Both the position numbers and the translations under genes were made by a program. A stretch of DNA of 64,000 nucleotides from Odoribacter laneus YIT 12061. Lineage in GTDB: Bacteria > Bacteroidota > Bacteroidia > Bacteroidales > Marinifilaceae. Numbering within the stretch: position 1 is the first letter of the stretch; each line of letters starts with the position of its first letter. The stretch lies in assembly GCF_000243215.1 (NCBI RefSeq), contig NZ_JH594596.1:183269-247268 (forward strand). The letters are read 5' to 3'. The notes under the pieces were generated by a model. The model searched no databases, was not told the origin of the DNA, and saw only the letters and a program-made list of their open reading frames with translations. This document shows positions 38,298-47,568 of this stretch, piece by piece.

Positions 38298-41030
38298 TTA
38301 TTTTTCCGTATGCATGATAGCGGCTTGAGCAGCAGCTACTCTGGCGATGGGGACGCGGAAGGGGGAGCAGGATATGTAATTCATACCAACGGCGTCGCAG
38401 AAGATAACGGATGAAGGTTCTCCACCGTGTTCTCCACAGATACCTAACTTGATATTCGGATTGGTTTTACGTCCTAACTGAGCACCCATTTTCACCATGC
38501 GGCCCACTCCAACTTGATCCAGTACGGCAAACGGATCGGCTTTGAGGATGCCTTTTTTCAGGTAAGTCGGTAAGAATTTACCTACATCATCCCGGGAATA
38601 ACCGAAAGTCATCTGGGTTAAGTCGTTTGTTCCGAATGAGAAGAACTCTGCCACTTCGGCGATTTCATCTGCCGTGATGGCAGCGCGAGGAATTTCAATC
38701 ATGGTGCCAACCATGAATTCTACCCGTACTCCTTTTTCTGAGAACACTAATTCAGCGGTTTTACGGATAATATCTACCTGCATTTTCAACTCTTTTACTT
38801 CTCCGACGAGAGGTACCATAATTTCCGGTTTCGGGTTCAAACCCTTCATTTTCAAGTTGCAAGCGGCTTCGATAATGGCGCGGGCCTGCATCTCTGTAAT
38901 TTCCGGGTAAGTAATGCCCAGTCGGCATCCCCGGTGTCCTAACATCGGATTAAACTCATGCAGAGCGTCTACTTTTTGTTTTACTTCTTCTACAGAAATA
39001 TTCAGTTTGGTTGCCATCTCTTGCTGAGAAGAAGGTTCATTCGGCGTAAATTCATGCAAAGGCGGATCTAACAGGCGGATTGTAACTCCCAGTCCGTCCA
39101 TAGCTTCCAGTATACCTTCGAAATCTCCTCTTTGCATCGGTAAAATCTTTGCTAATGCTGTACGGCGGCCTTCTTCTGTATCAGAAAGGATCATTTCGCG
39201 CATGGCATCGATACGGTCTCCTTCAAAAAACATATGTTCTGTACGGCAAAGACCTACTCCTTTGGCACCGAAATTGCGGGCTGCTTTTGCATCATTCGGA
39301 GTATCTGCATTGGTACGTACATACATACGGGTATATTTTTCTGCCAGGTCCATAATGGCTTTAAAATCTTCATCCAAAGAAGCGGCTACTGTGGCTACTT
39401 TGCCCAGATAAACTTCACCGGTAGAGCCGTTCAAAGAAATCCAGTCTCCTTCTTTAATCATGGTTCCTTTTACGGTAAATTGGCGTTTATGGTAGTCTAC
39501 GTTAATATCTCCTGCTCCGGAAACACAACATTTACCCATACCGCGAGCCACAACGGCGGCATGGGAAGTCATACCTCCTCTTGCTGTCAGGATACCTTCG
39601 GAAACGTGCATGCCTCTTAGGTCTTCCGGAGAGGTTTCTAGACGTACCAAGATAACTTTTTCGCCTTTATTTTTCCATTCTTCCGCTTCATCGGCAAAAA
39701 ATACCACTCTACCGCAGGCTGCTCCTGGGGAAGCCGGTAAACCTTTGGTCAGCACTTTGGCTTTAGACTGGGCAACTTTGTCGAATACCGGGTGGAGTAA
39801 TTCGTCCAGTTTCGCCGGTTCAAGCCGGAGTAAAGCTGTTTTTTCGTCAATCATTCCTTGTTTCAGCATATCTACGGCCATTTTCACCATAGCAGCACCG
39901 GTACGTTTCCCGTTTCGGGTTTGTAACATCCACAATTTGCCGTCCTGAATTGTAAATTCCATATCTTGCATATCGTGGAAATGATTTTCCAATTTTTCCT
40001 GTACGCTGTTCAGTTCGGCATAAGCTCCCGGCATTGCTTCTTCCAAAGAAGGATATTTTGTTTTTCTTTCTTCTTCGGAGATACTTTGTAATTTAGCCCA
40101 GCGGCGTGAACCTTCAATCGTAATTTCCTGAGGTGTGCGAATACCTGCCACGACATCTTCTCCTTGGGCGTTGATCAGATATTCTCCGTTAAAAATATCT
40201 TCTCCGGTAGCAGCATCGCGGGAAAAAGCAACTCCGGTAGCTGAATTATTACCCATATTACCGTAAACCATTGATTGCACATTTACGGCGGTTCCCCATT
40301 CTTCCGGAATCTGATTGAGTTGACGGTACAATACAGCCCGTTCTGTCATCCAGGAATCGAATACGGCACAAATAGCCCCCCATAGCTGCTCCCAGGGACA
40401 GGTCGGAAAATCTCTGCCTGTCTTATCTTTGACAACTTGTTTGAAGTTACCTACTAATATTTGAAGATCTTCAATTGTAAAATCCGTATCGTTGGTAATA
40501 TTTTTAATCGCTTTCAGCTTGTCGATTTCCACTTCAAAAGGATTATGTTCTCCTTTTGCTGCAGAAACACCCATTACCACATCGCCGTACATTTGAATAA
40601 AACGGCGATATGAGTCCCATGCAAATCTCGGATTACCTGATTTTTCTGCCAATAATTTTACAGCGTCATCATTCAAGCCCAGGTTAAGTACAGTGTCCAT
40701 CATACCCGGCATAGAAACACGTGCTCCGGAACGTACAGAGACCATCAATGGGAAAGCCTCGCCTTTTGAACCGAATTTCGCATTCATGATTTTTTCCATG
40801 TGTGCAATACCAGCTTTCACATCGCTTTCAATCAATTTCACTACAGCTTCTTTTCCCTGTTGATTGTAAATCGTGCAAACTTCAGTGGTAATTGTAAAAC
40901 CTGCAGGTACAGGTAGTCCGATAAGATTCATTTCGGCTAGGTTGGCTCCTTTTCCTCCGAGCAGATTTTTCATGTCCGCACGGCCTTCAGCCTGCCCGTT
41001 ACCGAAAGTGTAAACGTACTTGGTACTCAT
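38298..41030 (-). CDS. ppdK: Pyruvate, phosphate dikinase
   Basis: A 910-residue enzyme that interconverts pyruvate and phosphoenolpyruvate using ATP, Pi, AMP and PPi; in Bacteroidales it serves PPi-linked glycolysis or gluconeogenesis. The ATP-grasp domain begins with KNLLGGKGANLAEM and contains VSVRSGARVSMPGMMDT. The central phosphohistidine domain has GGMTSHAAVVARGMGK with the catalytic His. The C-terminal PEP/pyruvate barrel has GHRGCRLGI, FSFGTNDLTQMTFGYSRDD and GICGEHGG. Length and all landmarks are normal. A promoter with a -7 of TATATTTG on the minus strand lies at 41157-41164. Confidence 0.98.
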   Translation of the reverse strand: MSTKYVYTFGNGQAEGRADMKNLLGGKGANLAEMNLIGLPVPAGFTITTEVCTIYNQQGKEAVVKLIESDVKAGIAHMEKIMNAKFGSKGEAFPLMVSVRSGARVSMPGMMDTVLNLGLNDDAVKLLAEKSGNPRFAWDSYRRFIQMYGDVVMGVSAAKGEHNPFEVEIDKLKAIKNITNDTDFTIEDLQILVGNFKQVVKDKTGRDFPTCPWEQLWGAICAVFDSWMTERAVLYRQLNQIPEEWGTAVNVQSMVYGNMGNNSATGVAFSRDAATGEDIFNGEYLINAQGEDVVAGIRTPQEITIEGSRRWAKLQSISEEERKTKYPSLEEAMPGAYAELNSVQEKLENHFHDMQDMEFTIQDGKLWMLQTRNGKRTGAAMVKMAVDMLKQGMIDEKTALLRLEPAKLDELLHPVFDKVAQSKAKVLTKGLPASPGAACGRVVFFADEAEEWKNKGEKVILVRLETSPEDLRGMHVSEGILTARGGMTSHAAVVARGMGKCCVSGAGDINVDYHKRQFTVKGTMIKEGDWISLNGSTGEVYLGKVATVAASLDEDFKAIMDLAEKYTRMYVRTNADTPNDAKAARNFGAKGVGLCRTEHMFFEGDRIDAMREMILSDTEEGRRTALAKILPMQRGDFEGILEAMDGLGVTIRLLDPPLHEFTPNEPSSQQEMATKLNISVEEVKQKVDALHEFNPMLGHRGCRLGITYPEITEMQARAIIEAACNLKMKGLNPKPEIMVPLVGEVKELKMQVDIIRKTAELVFSEKGVRVEFMVGTMIEIPRAAITADEIAEVAEFFSFGTNDLTQMTFGYSRDDVGKFLPTYLKKGILKADPFAVLDQVGVGRMVKMGAQLGRKTNPNIKLGICGEHGGEPSSVIFCDAVGMNYISCSPFRVPIARVAAAQAAIMHTEK

Positions 41031-41156
41031 ATGTGTTAGATTTGTTTTATATTCCTTTTTTCATAAGGAATGGTTTATATTATAGAAATTTTTCTCTATT
41101 AATGATCTGATTGGCAATACGATCGATCAGAAATACCCGCTATTTTTAAGAGTGCG

Positions 41157-41187
41157 CAAATATAGTTTTTTCTATCGAAACATGAAA
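41157..41187 (-). promoter_or_regulatory. Candidate ppdK promoter
   Basis: -7 CAAATATA on plus (TATATTTG on minus) at 41157-41164. A 19-nt spacer separates it from GAAA (TTTC on minus) at 41184-41187, three of four bases of the -33 box. It implies a leader of about 120 nt containing a TCTGAT/ATCAGA hairpin. Confidence 0.55.
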
Positions 41188-41291
41188 ATGTTATAAGTAG
41201 TTTTTATGTAATAAAGTCATGAAAACGTTATAAATACGAATTAAGTGTAACAGAACGAAATAGGTCTTTTAAAAATAAACTATAAATTTAG

Positions 41292-41322
41292 TTTTATAAT
41301 TAATAATATAGTTATATATTTG
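41292..41322 (+). promoter_or_regulatory. Candidate promoter of the beta-propeller lipoprotein gene
   Basis: -7 TATATTTG (41315-41322) preceded at 19 nt by TTTT (41292-41295), three of four bases of TTTG. The start codon follows 22 nt later. Confidence 0.6.
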
Positions 41323-41344
41323 ACTATTCAAAAAAGTTCAAAAT

Positions 41345-42505
41345 ATGAAAAATTACATTTGGATTTTGGTATTTATTTTTTTATCGGGGTGTAAGTCGCA
41401 GATAAAACAAGAGAAAGAAGAAGAAAAGCTACTTACCTTTGAAGTTGATCTTCAACAATTATCGGAAAAGGGATTTGACGATTTTTATGAATTGGAGGAA
41501 GTAATAAAATTAGAGACCACTGATCGTTCTATTTTAGGAGATATCAAGAAGATTTTAGCGGGAAAAGATCGTCTATTTATTTCCAGTTGGAATCATCCGG
41601 GAATATTGGTATTTAACCGGGATGGGAAATATTTGTATCAGATAAATAAACAGGGCAAAGGACCGGGAGAATATCTGGAGATAACTGATGTCCTATTGAC
41701 CGAAGATCCGGAAGAACTGATTGTATACGACCGTAGCGGTCGCTTTTTACATTACGATTGGGAAGGAAATTTCTTGCGGGAAGGGAAAATGGATTCTTAT
41801 ATCAGTCATGTGGAACGTTTACCGGATGGAGGATGGTTGACGGATCATGCTTTGGCGCATACATCTTCTTTCCGGGATTCTCTTTATATTTTACGGGCAT
41901 CGGATTCAAGCGGACAATATATACAAGGTACAGTGGCTTTACCGGTTACGAAATATATTTTACCATTAAGAATGGTTTCAAATTTATACCAGAACGAGGG
42001 GCGTTACTACGGGATTCCTGTCATAGAAAATACGATTTACGAATACAACTACCGGGATGCGGAATTTTCTCCCCGGTATATTTATCAGCTCCGGAATTAT
42101 CCTGTGCCGGATGCCTCCAAGCTTTCTCCTGCTGAAATGATGAAACCTTTTATCTATGATTATTATATTTTTAACAGTGAATACATTGGGGAAAATACTA
42201 TTTTGTTGATAGCCTGGCGTGGGGGGGTGAAAGAAAACAGCATGTTGACTTTGGTGACCGATAAAAAGAGTAAAAAGACAGAGGTATTTCAGGCGATTGT
42301 AGAAGATAAGAAAAACGAATTACCCTTACATCGTTACCTTCAGCATACAGGATTCAAAGGGAAAGTTGTGGCCTATACCCATCCACTGGAACTACAACAG
42401 CGTACTTTTTCTGATGCTCATTCGGTAGGAGCTCGTTTGAGTGAAGAATTGAATGAAGAGAGTAATCCGGTTCTATTGATTTATAAAGAAAAGGAATCAT
42501 TTTAA
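41345..42505 (+). CDS. 6-bladed beta-propeller lipoprotein
   Basis: 386 residues: a short signal with lipobox FLSGC (Cys16), a charged linker, then a domain of the Bacteroidota 6-bladed beta-propeller family (PF17170-like). Characteristic are FYELEEVIKLETTDRSILGDI at the entry and the blade motif ILVFNRDGKYLYQINKQGKGPGEY (positions about 82-105), with the conserved Gly-x-Gly-Pro-Gly-Glu-Tyr. The fold usually mediates binding, but no ligand or enzymatic activity can be assigned. It has its own promoter and no evident operon partner. Confidence 0.85.
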   Translation: MKNYIWILVFIFLSGCKSQIKQEKEEEKLLTFEVDLQQLSEKGFDDFYELEEVIKLETTDRSILGDIKKILAGKDRLFISSWNHPGILVFNRDGKYLYQINKQGKGPGEYLEITDVLLTEDPEELIVYDRSGRFLHYDWEGNFLREGKMDSYISHVERLPDGGWLTDHALAHTSSFRDSLYILRASDSSGQYIQGTVALPVTKYILPLRMVSNLYQNEGRYYGIPVIENTIYEYNYRDAEFSPRYIYQLRNYPVPDASKLSPAEMMKPFIYDYYIFNSEYIGENTILLIAWRGGVKENSMLTLVTDKKSKKTEVFQAIVEDKKNELPLHRYLQHTGFKGKVVAYTHPLELQQRTFSDAHSVGARLSEELNEESNPVLLIYKEKESF

Positions 42506-42671
42506 ATATGTTTAAAAGTGTGAAGAAGAATGAGCTTTGAATGCTGACGCAGGCATACTTTGTCGAAAACACTCTTTTCCTTGGGAAGAAAGCGGTAAGC
42601 CGTTCTTAAAATACAGACACGTTTAAACGCATATAAATCGGGTATCCTTTTGGATTTTCTGTCTTTTGGTT

Positions 42672-42712
42672 TTATTTTTCCTGCGGATATGTTATTTTCG
42701 CAGGAAAAATAA
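42672..42712 (+). promoter_or_regulatory. Perfect hairpin abutting the start codon
   Basis: A 14-bp perfect inverted repeat, TTATTTTTCCTGCG and its complement, around a 13-nt loop. It ends at the base before the ATG at 42713. The only Shine-Dalgarno-like string (AGGA, 42702-42705) is inside the right arm. The loop also contains TATTTTCG, one base from a -7 box, so the palindrome could instead be an operator over the promoter of a leaderless message. Confidence 0.65.
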
Positions 42713-43642
42713 ATGCTTGTGGAGGGAAAAAGATATCGGGATTTACCGTCTTTTTTTAAGACTTTATTTGGAGAACGGGTACAGAAATTATCTATAGACG
42801 GCGGATTTACTTGTCCTAACCGGGATGGAAATAAAGGTTGGGGAGGATGTACTTACTGCAATAATGCCAGTTTTAATCCGGATTATTGCCGGGAAGTAAA
42901 GGGAATTACCCGGCAGTTGGAGGAAGGGATTCGTTTTTTTGATGCCAAGTATCAGGGACAAAAATATTTGGCTTATTTCCAGGCTTATTCAAATACTTAT
43001 GCTCCTTTGGAAGTTTTGAAGTCCAGATACGAAGAAGCTTTAGCTCATCCGAAGGTTGTCGGACTGGTGATTGCTACCCGTCCGGATGCGGTAAATGAGG
43101 AGATTTTGGATTATATTGCCGGACTTTCCAAGCATTGTTATGTTTGTATGGAATACGGGGTGGAATCGGTAAACGAGAGGGTTTTGGAGACGATACACCG
43201 TCGGCATTCTTATAGGGAGGCAGAGTGGGCTATTTGTGCCACAGCAGAGCGTGGAATATATGTAGGAGCCCATTTGATTTTCGGTTTACCCGGTGAAACC
43301 AAGGAATCCATGTTGGAAGGAGCCGTTCGTTTGGGAAATCTTCCCTTGCACGTTTTAAAACTTCATCAGTTGCAGATTATAAAAGATACGGTTATGGCAG
43401 AAGAATATGCCCGGAATCCGGAAAAATTTCAGCTTTATTCGGTTTACGATTATTTGGATTTCGTCGTGGAAGTTATCGGAAAACTTTGTCCGGAAGTATA
43501 CCTGGAGCGTTTCGTCAATCAATCCCCTCCAGAATATTTAATTGCTCCGAATTGGGGAGTGAAGAATTTTGAGTTTGTAGCCCTGCTGGATAAAAAATTG
43601 GAAGAAAAGGATGTTTGGCAGGGAAAATACCGCAATATTTAG
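42713..43642 (+). CDS. TIGR01212 family radical SAM protein (YhcC-like)
   Basis: A 309-residue cytoplasmic radical SAM protein. The opening RYRDLPSFFKTLFGERVQKL and the unusual cluster spacing C-x9-10-C-x2-C in TCPNRDGNKGWGGCTYC define TIGR01212. Further family blocks are FQAYSNTYAPLEVLKSRYEEAL, IATRPDAVNEEIL and HLIFGLPGETKESML. The function is uncertain; Escherichia coli YhcC lies in this group and is often considered an RNA- or sulfur-related enzyme. The YbaK-like gene follows 100 nt later on the same strand. Confidence 0.92.
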   Translation: MLVEGKRYRDLPSFFKTLFGERVQKLSIDGGFTCPNRDGNKGWGGCTYCNNASFNPDYCREVKGITRQLEEGIRFFDAKYQGQKYLAYFQAYSNTYAPLEVLKSRYEEALAHPKVVGLVIATRPDAVNEEILDYIAGLSKHCYVCMEYGVESVNERVLETIHRRHSYREAEWAICATAERGIYVGAHLIFGLPGETKESMLEGAVRLGNLPLHVLKLHQLQIIKDTVMAEEYARNPEKFQLYSVYDYLDFVVEVIGKLCPEVYLERFVNQSPPEYLIAPNWGVKNFEFVALLDKKLEEKDVWQGKYRNI

Positions 43643-43742
43643 AAGGGGATAAAACCGGAACGGAAGAAGGAAACGAATGGCAGACCGATATAGTCTGCTA
43701 TTGAATATAAAAAGGAGAATGTGATATATCAAACGAAAATAA

Positions 43743-44255
43743 ATGAATAGGATCGGACAATCAAAAGTATACGACACCTTGAATGCGTTGGGGATTACTT
43801 TCGACTATCTCGAACATCCGGCTGCCCCGACCATTGAAATAGCTAAACAGTATTGGACAAACCTGGAGAGTACTCATTGTAAAAATTTATTCTTCCGGAA
43901 CCACAAAGGGAATCGTCATTATCTGGTTATTTTTGATTGTGATCAGAATTTAGCCATTCACGATTTGGAACATCTGTTGAAACAGGGAAAACTCAGTTTT
44001 GCTTCGGAAAAAAGAATGGTAAAATACCTGGGTTTATATCCCGGTTCCGTGAGTCCTTTCGGTCTGGTGAATGATACCGAACATCATGTATATGTTTTTT
44101 TAGATGAGAATTTGAAAAAAGCGAATAAACTTTCTTTTCATCCGAACGATAACCGCGCTTCTATTGCTATTAAAACAGAAGATTTTATCCGCTATATGAA
44201 TGCTACGGGAAATGGGTATGAATGGATAAAACTGTATGGAGAAAAAGAGGGGTGA
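43743..44255 (+). CDS. YbaK/ProX-type aminoacyl-tRNA deacylase
   Basis: A 170-residue single-domain protein of the YbaK/ProRS-associated family. Its relatives clear mischarged aminoacyl-tRNA in trans; the PrdX/ProXp-ala branch hydrolyses Ala-tRNA-Pro. Landmarks are LEHPAAPTIEIAKQYW near the N-terminus, the lysine-containing CKNLFFRNHKGNRHYLVI, and YPGSVSPFGLVND followed by FHPNDNRASIAI. These match PrdX-like proteins, so Ala-tRNA-Pro editing is the best guess but not proven. Confidence 0.88.
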   Translation: MNRIGQSKVYDTLNALGITFDYLEHPAAPTIEIAKQYWTNLESTHCKNLFFRNHKGNRHYLVIFDCDQNLAIHDLEHLLKQGKLSFASEKRMVKYLGLYPGSVSPFGLVNDTEHHVYVFLDENLKKANKLSFHPNDNRASIAIKTEDFIRYMNATGNGYEWIKLYGEKEG

Positions 44256-44441
44256 AAGTACAGAGACGGATATTTTTTATAAAGTTTGTGTCTTTCTTTT
44301 CTATCTCCCTTTTCGGAAGTTATAGCTGAAAAAGTAGTTTTTTCATCTCTTTACCTGGCTTTCCAACTGTTATTTATGTAGAAAATTTTTGGTTTATCAT
44401 TTTTTTTCTTTCTATTTGTTAGTTTTTGCCTTTTTTCTGTG

Positions 44442-44449
44442 TATCTTTG
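44442..44449 (+). promoter_or_regulatory. Candidate -7 element
   Basis: TATCTTTG is an exact TAnnTTTG, 22 nt before the next gene. TTTG at 44415-44418 lies at a slightly long 23-nt spacing. Confidence 0.5.
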
Positions 44450-44471
44450 TTTAAATTTAAACAATTGAAAT

Positions 44472-45131
44472 ATGATCAGTATATCTCATGCAGTGGAAGA
44501 GCTTGTAAAACATCGTCCTTATTTGTCTGAATCTCTGGCCGCCGGAATCATAAATGTATCGGCATTGGCGAGGCAATTGCAACCGGACGTGGAAAAAATA
44601 TTACAAAAGGAGGTCAATACGGGAGCTATTGTTATGTCGCTGAATCGATTGGCTCCCTACTTACAAATCCGGCAGCAGGTGCAGTTAAATAAGCTGCTGA
44701 ATAACATGGGGGATATTATACTCAGGAGTAATCTGTGTGATTATACATTTAAGAATTCACCTACTTTATTGGAATGTCATATTGAAGTCCTGAAGAAATT
44801 GGTGAAAAACGAAGAAGTTTTCTATACTATGGTGCAGGGGGTTTTTGAGACGAATCTAGTGGTGAGTGATACCATGGAGGAATTGATTTTGGATTATTTT
44901 AAAGATGAAGTTTGTTTGTTTAAACAGAACTCTTTGTCTTCCGTGACCCTTAAATTGCCAAAGGGAAACAGCATGCAGCCGGGTTTTTATTACAGTATTA
45001 TGAAGGAATTATCCTGGGAAGGAATCAATTTGACGGAAGTTATTTCTTCTACCAATGAGTTTACTGTTGTCGTCGATAATTCTTTAATTGATAAAACCTT
45101 TGTCGTTTTGAAAAATATGGGGAAAAGATAA
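44472..45131 (+). CDS. Uncharacterised protein with ACT-like C-terminus
   Basis: 219 residues, no signal or membrane segment. The N-terminal third (HAVEELVKHRPYLSESLAAG, NVSALARQLQPDVEKIL) looks like a winged-helix module. The C-terminal 75 residues (SVTLKLPKGNSMQPGFYYSI, LSWEGINLTEVISSTNEFTVVV) have the beta-alpha-beta pattern and wording of an ACT domain as in aspartokinases. No kinase domain is present. A small-molecule-sensing regulator is a reasonable inference. The ffh gene follows 142 nt later with its own promoter. Confidence 0.7.
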   Translation: MISISHAVEELVKHRPYLSESLAAGIINVSALARQLQPDVEKILQKEVNTGAIVMSLNRLAPYLQIRQQVQLNKLLNNMGDIILRSNLCDYTFKNSPTLLECHIEVLKKLVKNEEVFYTMVQGVFETNLVVSDTMEELILDYFKDEVCLFKQNSLSSVTLKLPKGNSMQPGFYYSIMKELSWEGINLTEVISSTNEFTVVVDNSLIDKTFVVLKNMGKR

Positions 45132-45177
45132 AAAATAGGCGGGATCAGGATAGAAATCCGGGGATTATTAAAGGGAA

Positions 45178-45209
45178 ATTGTCGAATTAATGAAGTTTTT
45201 TTAACTTTG
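45178..45209 (+). promoter_or_regulatory. Candidate ffh promoter
   Basis: -7 TAACTTTG (45202-45209), and at the expected distance ATTG (45178-45181), three of four bases of the -33 TTTG. It implies a leader of about 55 nt. Confidence 0.6.
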
Positions 45210-45273
45210 CCTTCTTTCGGAGGAGGGGGTGAGCTTCAGTTTTTTAACTTGTAACTTATAACTAATAATAATT

Positions 45274-46599
45274 ATGTTTGAGAATTTATCGGAAAAATTA
45301 GAACGTTCGTTTAAGATACTAAAAGGACAGGGGAAGATAACGGAGTTGAACGTAGCTGAAACGCTGAAAGAGGTGAGACGTTCTTTATTGGATGCGGACG
45401 TCAATTATAAGATAGCTAAGGATTTTACAAATCGGGTAAAAGATAAGGCATTGGGTATGAATGTATTGACAGCTGTCAAACCGGGGCAGTTGATGGTAAA
45501 GATCGTACACGATGAATTGGCCGAATTGATGGGAGGTAAGAATGTTGATATCGATGTAAAAGGCAATCCGGCCATTGTTCTGATGTCTGGTTTACAGGGA
45601 TCTGGTAAAACTACTTTTTCCGGTAAGTTGGCGAATATGCTGAAGACCAAGAGGGGAAAGAAGCCCTTGTTGGTTGCTTGTGACGTATATCGTCCGGCGG
45701 CTATTGAGCAGTTGCGTGTTTTAGGAGAACAAATCGGAGTACCGGTATATACGGATGAAAATAGTAAAGATCCGGTTGGAATAGCGCAGGCTGCTATCCG
45801 GCAGGCGAAGGCAGAGGGAAAGGATGTTGTCATTGTCGATACAGCCGGTCGTCTGGCGATTGACGAACAGATGATGACCGAGATTACGGCTATAAAAAAA
45901 GCGATAGAGCCCAACGAAACTCTTTTTGTGGTGGATGCCATGACCGGTCAGGATGCTGTGAATACGGCAAAAGAATTCAACGAGCGTTTGGATTTTGACG
46001 GAGTGATCCTGACCAAGTTGGATGGTGATACCCGGGGTGGAGCAGCTTTATCTATCCGGACAGTGGTCAATAAACCTATCAAATTTGTCGGTACGGGTGA
46101 AAAAATGGAAGCCATCGATGCTTTTCATCCGGAACGTATGGCCGATCGTATATTGGGGATGGGGGATATTGTTTCTTTGGTAGAAAAGGCACAGGAGCAA
46201 TTTGATGCCGAGGAAGCTAAAAAACTGCAGAAAAAATTATCCAAAAATCAGTTTAATTTCAATGATTTTCTCGGGCAAATCCAGCAAATCAAAAAAATGG
46301 GTAACATCAAGGACCTGGCTTCTATGATCCCGGGAGTCGGGAAAGCGCTGAAAAATGTGGATATCGATGACGATGCTTTTAAGAGTGTAGAAGCTATTAT
46401 TCATTCTATGACCCCTATGGAGCGGGAGATGCCGGATATTATCAACGGTTCCAGAAGGAAACGGATTGCTTTGGGAAGCGGGACGACTGTACAGGATGTC
46501 AATCGCTTATTAAAGCAATTTGAAGAATCGAAAAAAATGATGAAGATGCTGTCCGGTGGAGGAAAGATGATGCGGCATATGCCGGGGATGAAACGCTAG
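45274..46599 (+). CDS. ffh: Signal recognition particle protein (SRP54 homologue)
   Basis: A 441-residue GTPase that binds signal peptides and 4.5S RNA to deliver nascent membrane proteins to FtsY. The N domain is residues 1-90. The G domain has P-loop GLQGSGKTTFSGKLA, DVYRPAAIEQLRVLG, DTAGRLAIDEQMM and TKLDGDTRGGAAL. The methionine-rich M domain follows from about 325 with GSRRKRIALGSGTTVQDVNRLLKQF and ends MMRHMPGMKR. Length and motifs are standard. The 4.5S RNA gene is not seen in the window. Confidence 0.98.
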   Translation: MFENLSEKLERSFKILKGQGKITELNVAETLKEVRRSLLDADVNYKIAKDFTNRVKDKALGMNVLTAVKPGQLMVKIVHDELAELMGGKNVDIDVKGNPAIVLMSGLQGSGKTTFSGKLANMLKTKRGKKPLLVACDVYRPAAIEQLRVLGEQIGVPVYTDENSKDPVGIAQAAIRQAKAEGKDVVIVDTAGRLAIDEQMMTEITAIKKAIEPNETLFVVDAMTGQDAVNTAKEFNERLDFDGVILTKLDGDTRGGAALSIRTVVNKPIKFVGTGEKMEAIDAFHPERMADRILGMGDIVSLVEKAQEQFDAEEAKKLQKKLSKNQFNFNDFLGQIQQIKKMGNIKDLASMIPGVGKALKNVDIDDDAFKSVEAIIHSMTPMEREMPDIINGSRRKRIALGSGTTVQDVNRLLKQFEESKKMMKMLSGGGKMMRHMPGMKR

Positions 46600-46658
46600 G
46601 AAAAGCGAATCGTATTTTTTAATATAAACCATAAACGCGGTCGGTCCGCATGAATCCT

Positions 46659-47531
46659 ATGAAATTAATAGACGGAAAAGAAATTGCTGCACAGATTAAG
46701 CAGGAACTGGCGGATAAAGTGACACAATGGAAGGCGGAAGGGCGGAAAGTCCCTCATTTGGCCGCTGTACTGGTCGGAAATGACCCGGCAAGTGAGACGT
46801 ATGTAGCCAGTAAAGTAAAAGCTTGTCAGCAGGTAGGTTTTAAGAGTACCGAATTGCGTTATCCGGCTGAGATTACGGAAGAACAATTGCTGGCGGTTGT
46901 AGAAAAGCTGAATGCAGATAAGGATGTAGACGGCTATATTGTCCAATTGCCTTTGCCGGCCCATATTTCTGAACAAAAGATATTACTGGCTGTTGATCCG
47001 GCGAAAGATGTGGACGGATTTCATCCTTGTAATGTGGGGAAAATGGTAACCGGTCTGCCGGCTTATGTGCCGGCTACTCCTGCGGGGATTGTCGAATTAC
47101 TGAAACGTTATGAAATCCCCACCCGGGGGAAACATTGTGTGGTGATCGGCCGGAGTAATATCGTAGGTACGCCGGTGTCCGTATTGATGTCGCGTAAGGA
47201 TAAATATGCGGATTGTACTGTTACTCTTTGTCATAGCCGTACGCAGAACATAAAAGAGATTACATTACAGGCGGATATCCTGATTGTAGCTTTGGGAAAA
47301 CCGCATTTTGTGACAGCAGATATGGTAAAAGAGGGAGCTGTCGTGATCGACGTTGGGATTCATCGTGTTCCTTCTGACCAAACAAAATCGGGTTTCCGGT
47401 TAATCGGAGATGTCGATTTTGAACAGGTAGCGCCTAAATGTTCTTATATAACCCCTGTTCCGGGAGGAGTAGGACCTATGACAATTGTTTCCTTATTGCA
47501 GAATACGTTGAAAGCATGTGAAGGAAAATAG
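46659..47531 (+). CDS. folD: Methylenetetrahydrofolate dehydrogenase/cyclohydrolase
   Basis: A 290-residue bifunctional folate enzyme that converts 5,10-methylene-THF to 10-formyl-THF using NADP. The start is set at the second ATG ([12 protein letters not shown]), matching other FolD proteins; an ATG three codons earlier is also in frame. Motifs are [16 protein letters not shown] with the catalytic Lys, [14 protein letters not shown], the dinucleotide fold [17 protein letters not shown] and the signature [19 protein letters not shown]. It lies 59 nt after ffh. Confidence 0.97.
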   Translation: MKLIDGKEIAAQIKQELADKVTQWKAEGRKVPHLAAVLVGNDPASETYVASKVKACQQVGFKSTELRYPAEITEEQLLAVVEKLNADKDVDGYIVQLPLPAHISEQKILLAVDPAKDVDGFHPCNVGKMVTGLPAYVPATPAGIVELLKRYEIPTRGKHCVVIGRSNIVGTPVSVLMSRKDKYADCTVTLCHSRTQNIKEITLQADILIVALGKPHFVTADMVKEGAVVIDVGIHRVPSDQTKSGFRLIGDVDFEQVAPKCSYITPVPGGVGPMTIVSLLQNTLKACEGK

Positions 47532-47568
47532 AAGGGCGTAAACATAACGATTTCCTAAATTGTAAAAA

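Larger units (their letters stand above)
41031..41344. other. Divergent intergenic region ppdK / beta-propeller lipoprotein
   Basis: 314 nt holding the two divergent promoter candidates (41157-41187 minus, 41292-41322 plus). In the ppdK leader are two short hairpins: TCTGAT/ATCAGA near 41105-41132 and ATTCCTT/AAGGAAT near 41060-41080. Confidence 0.5.
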
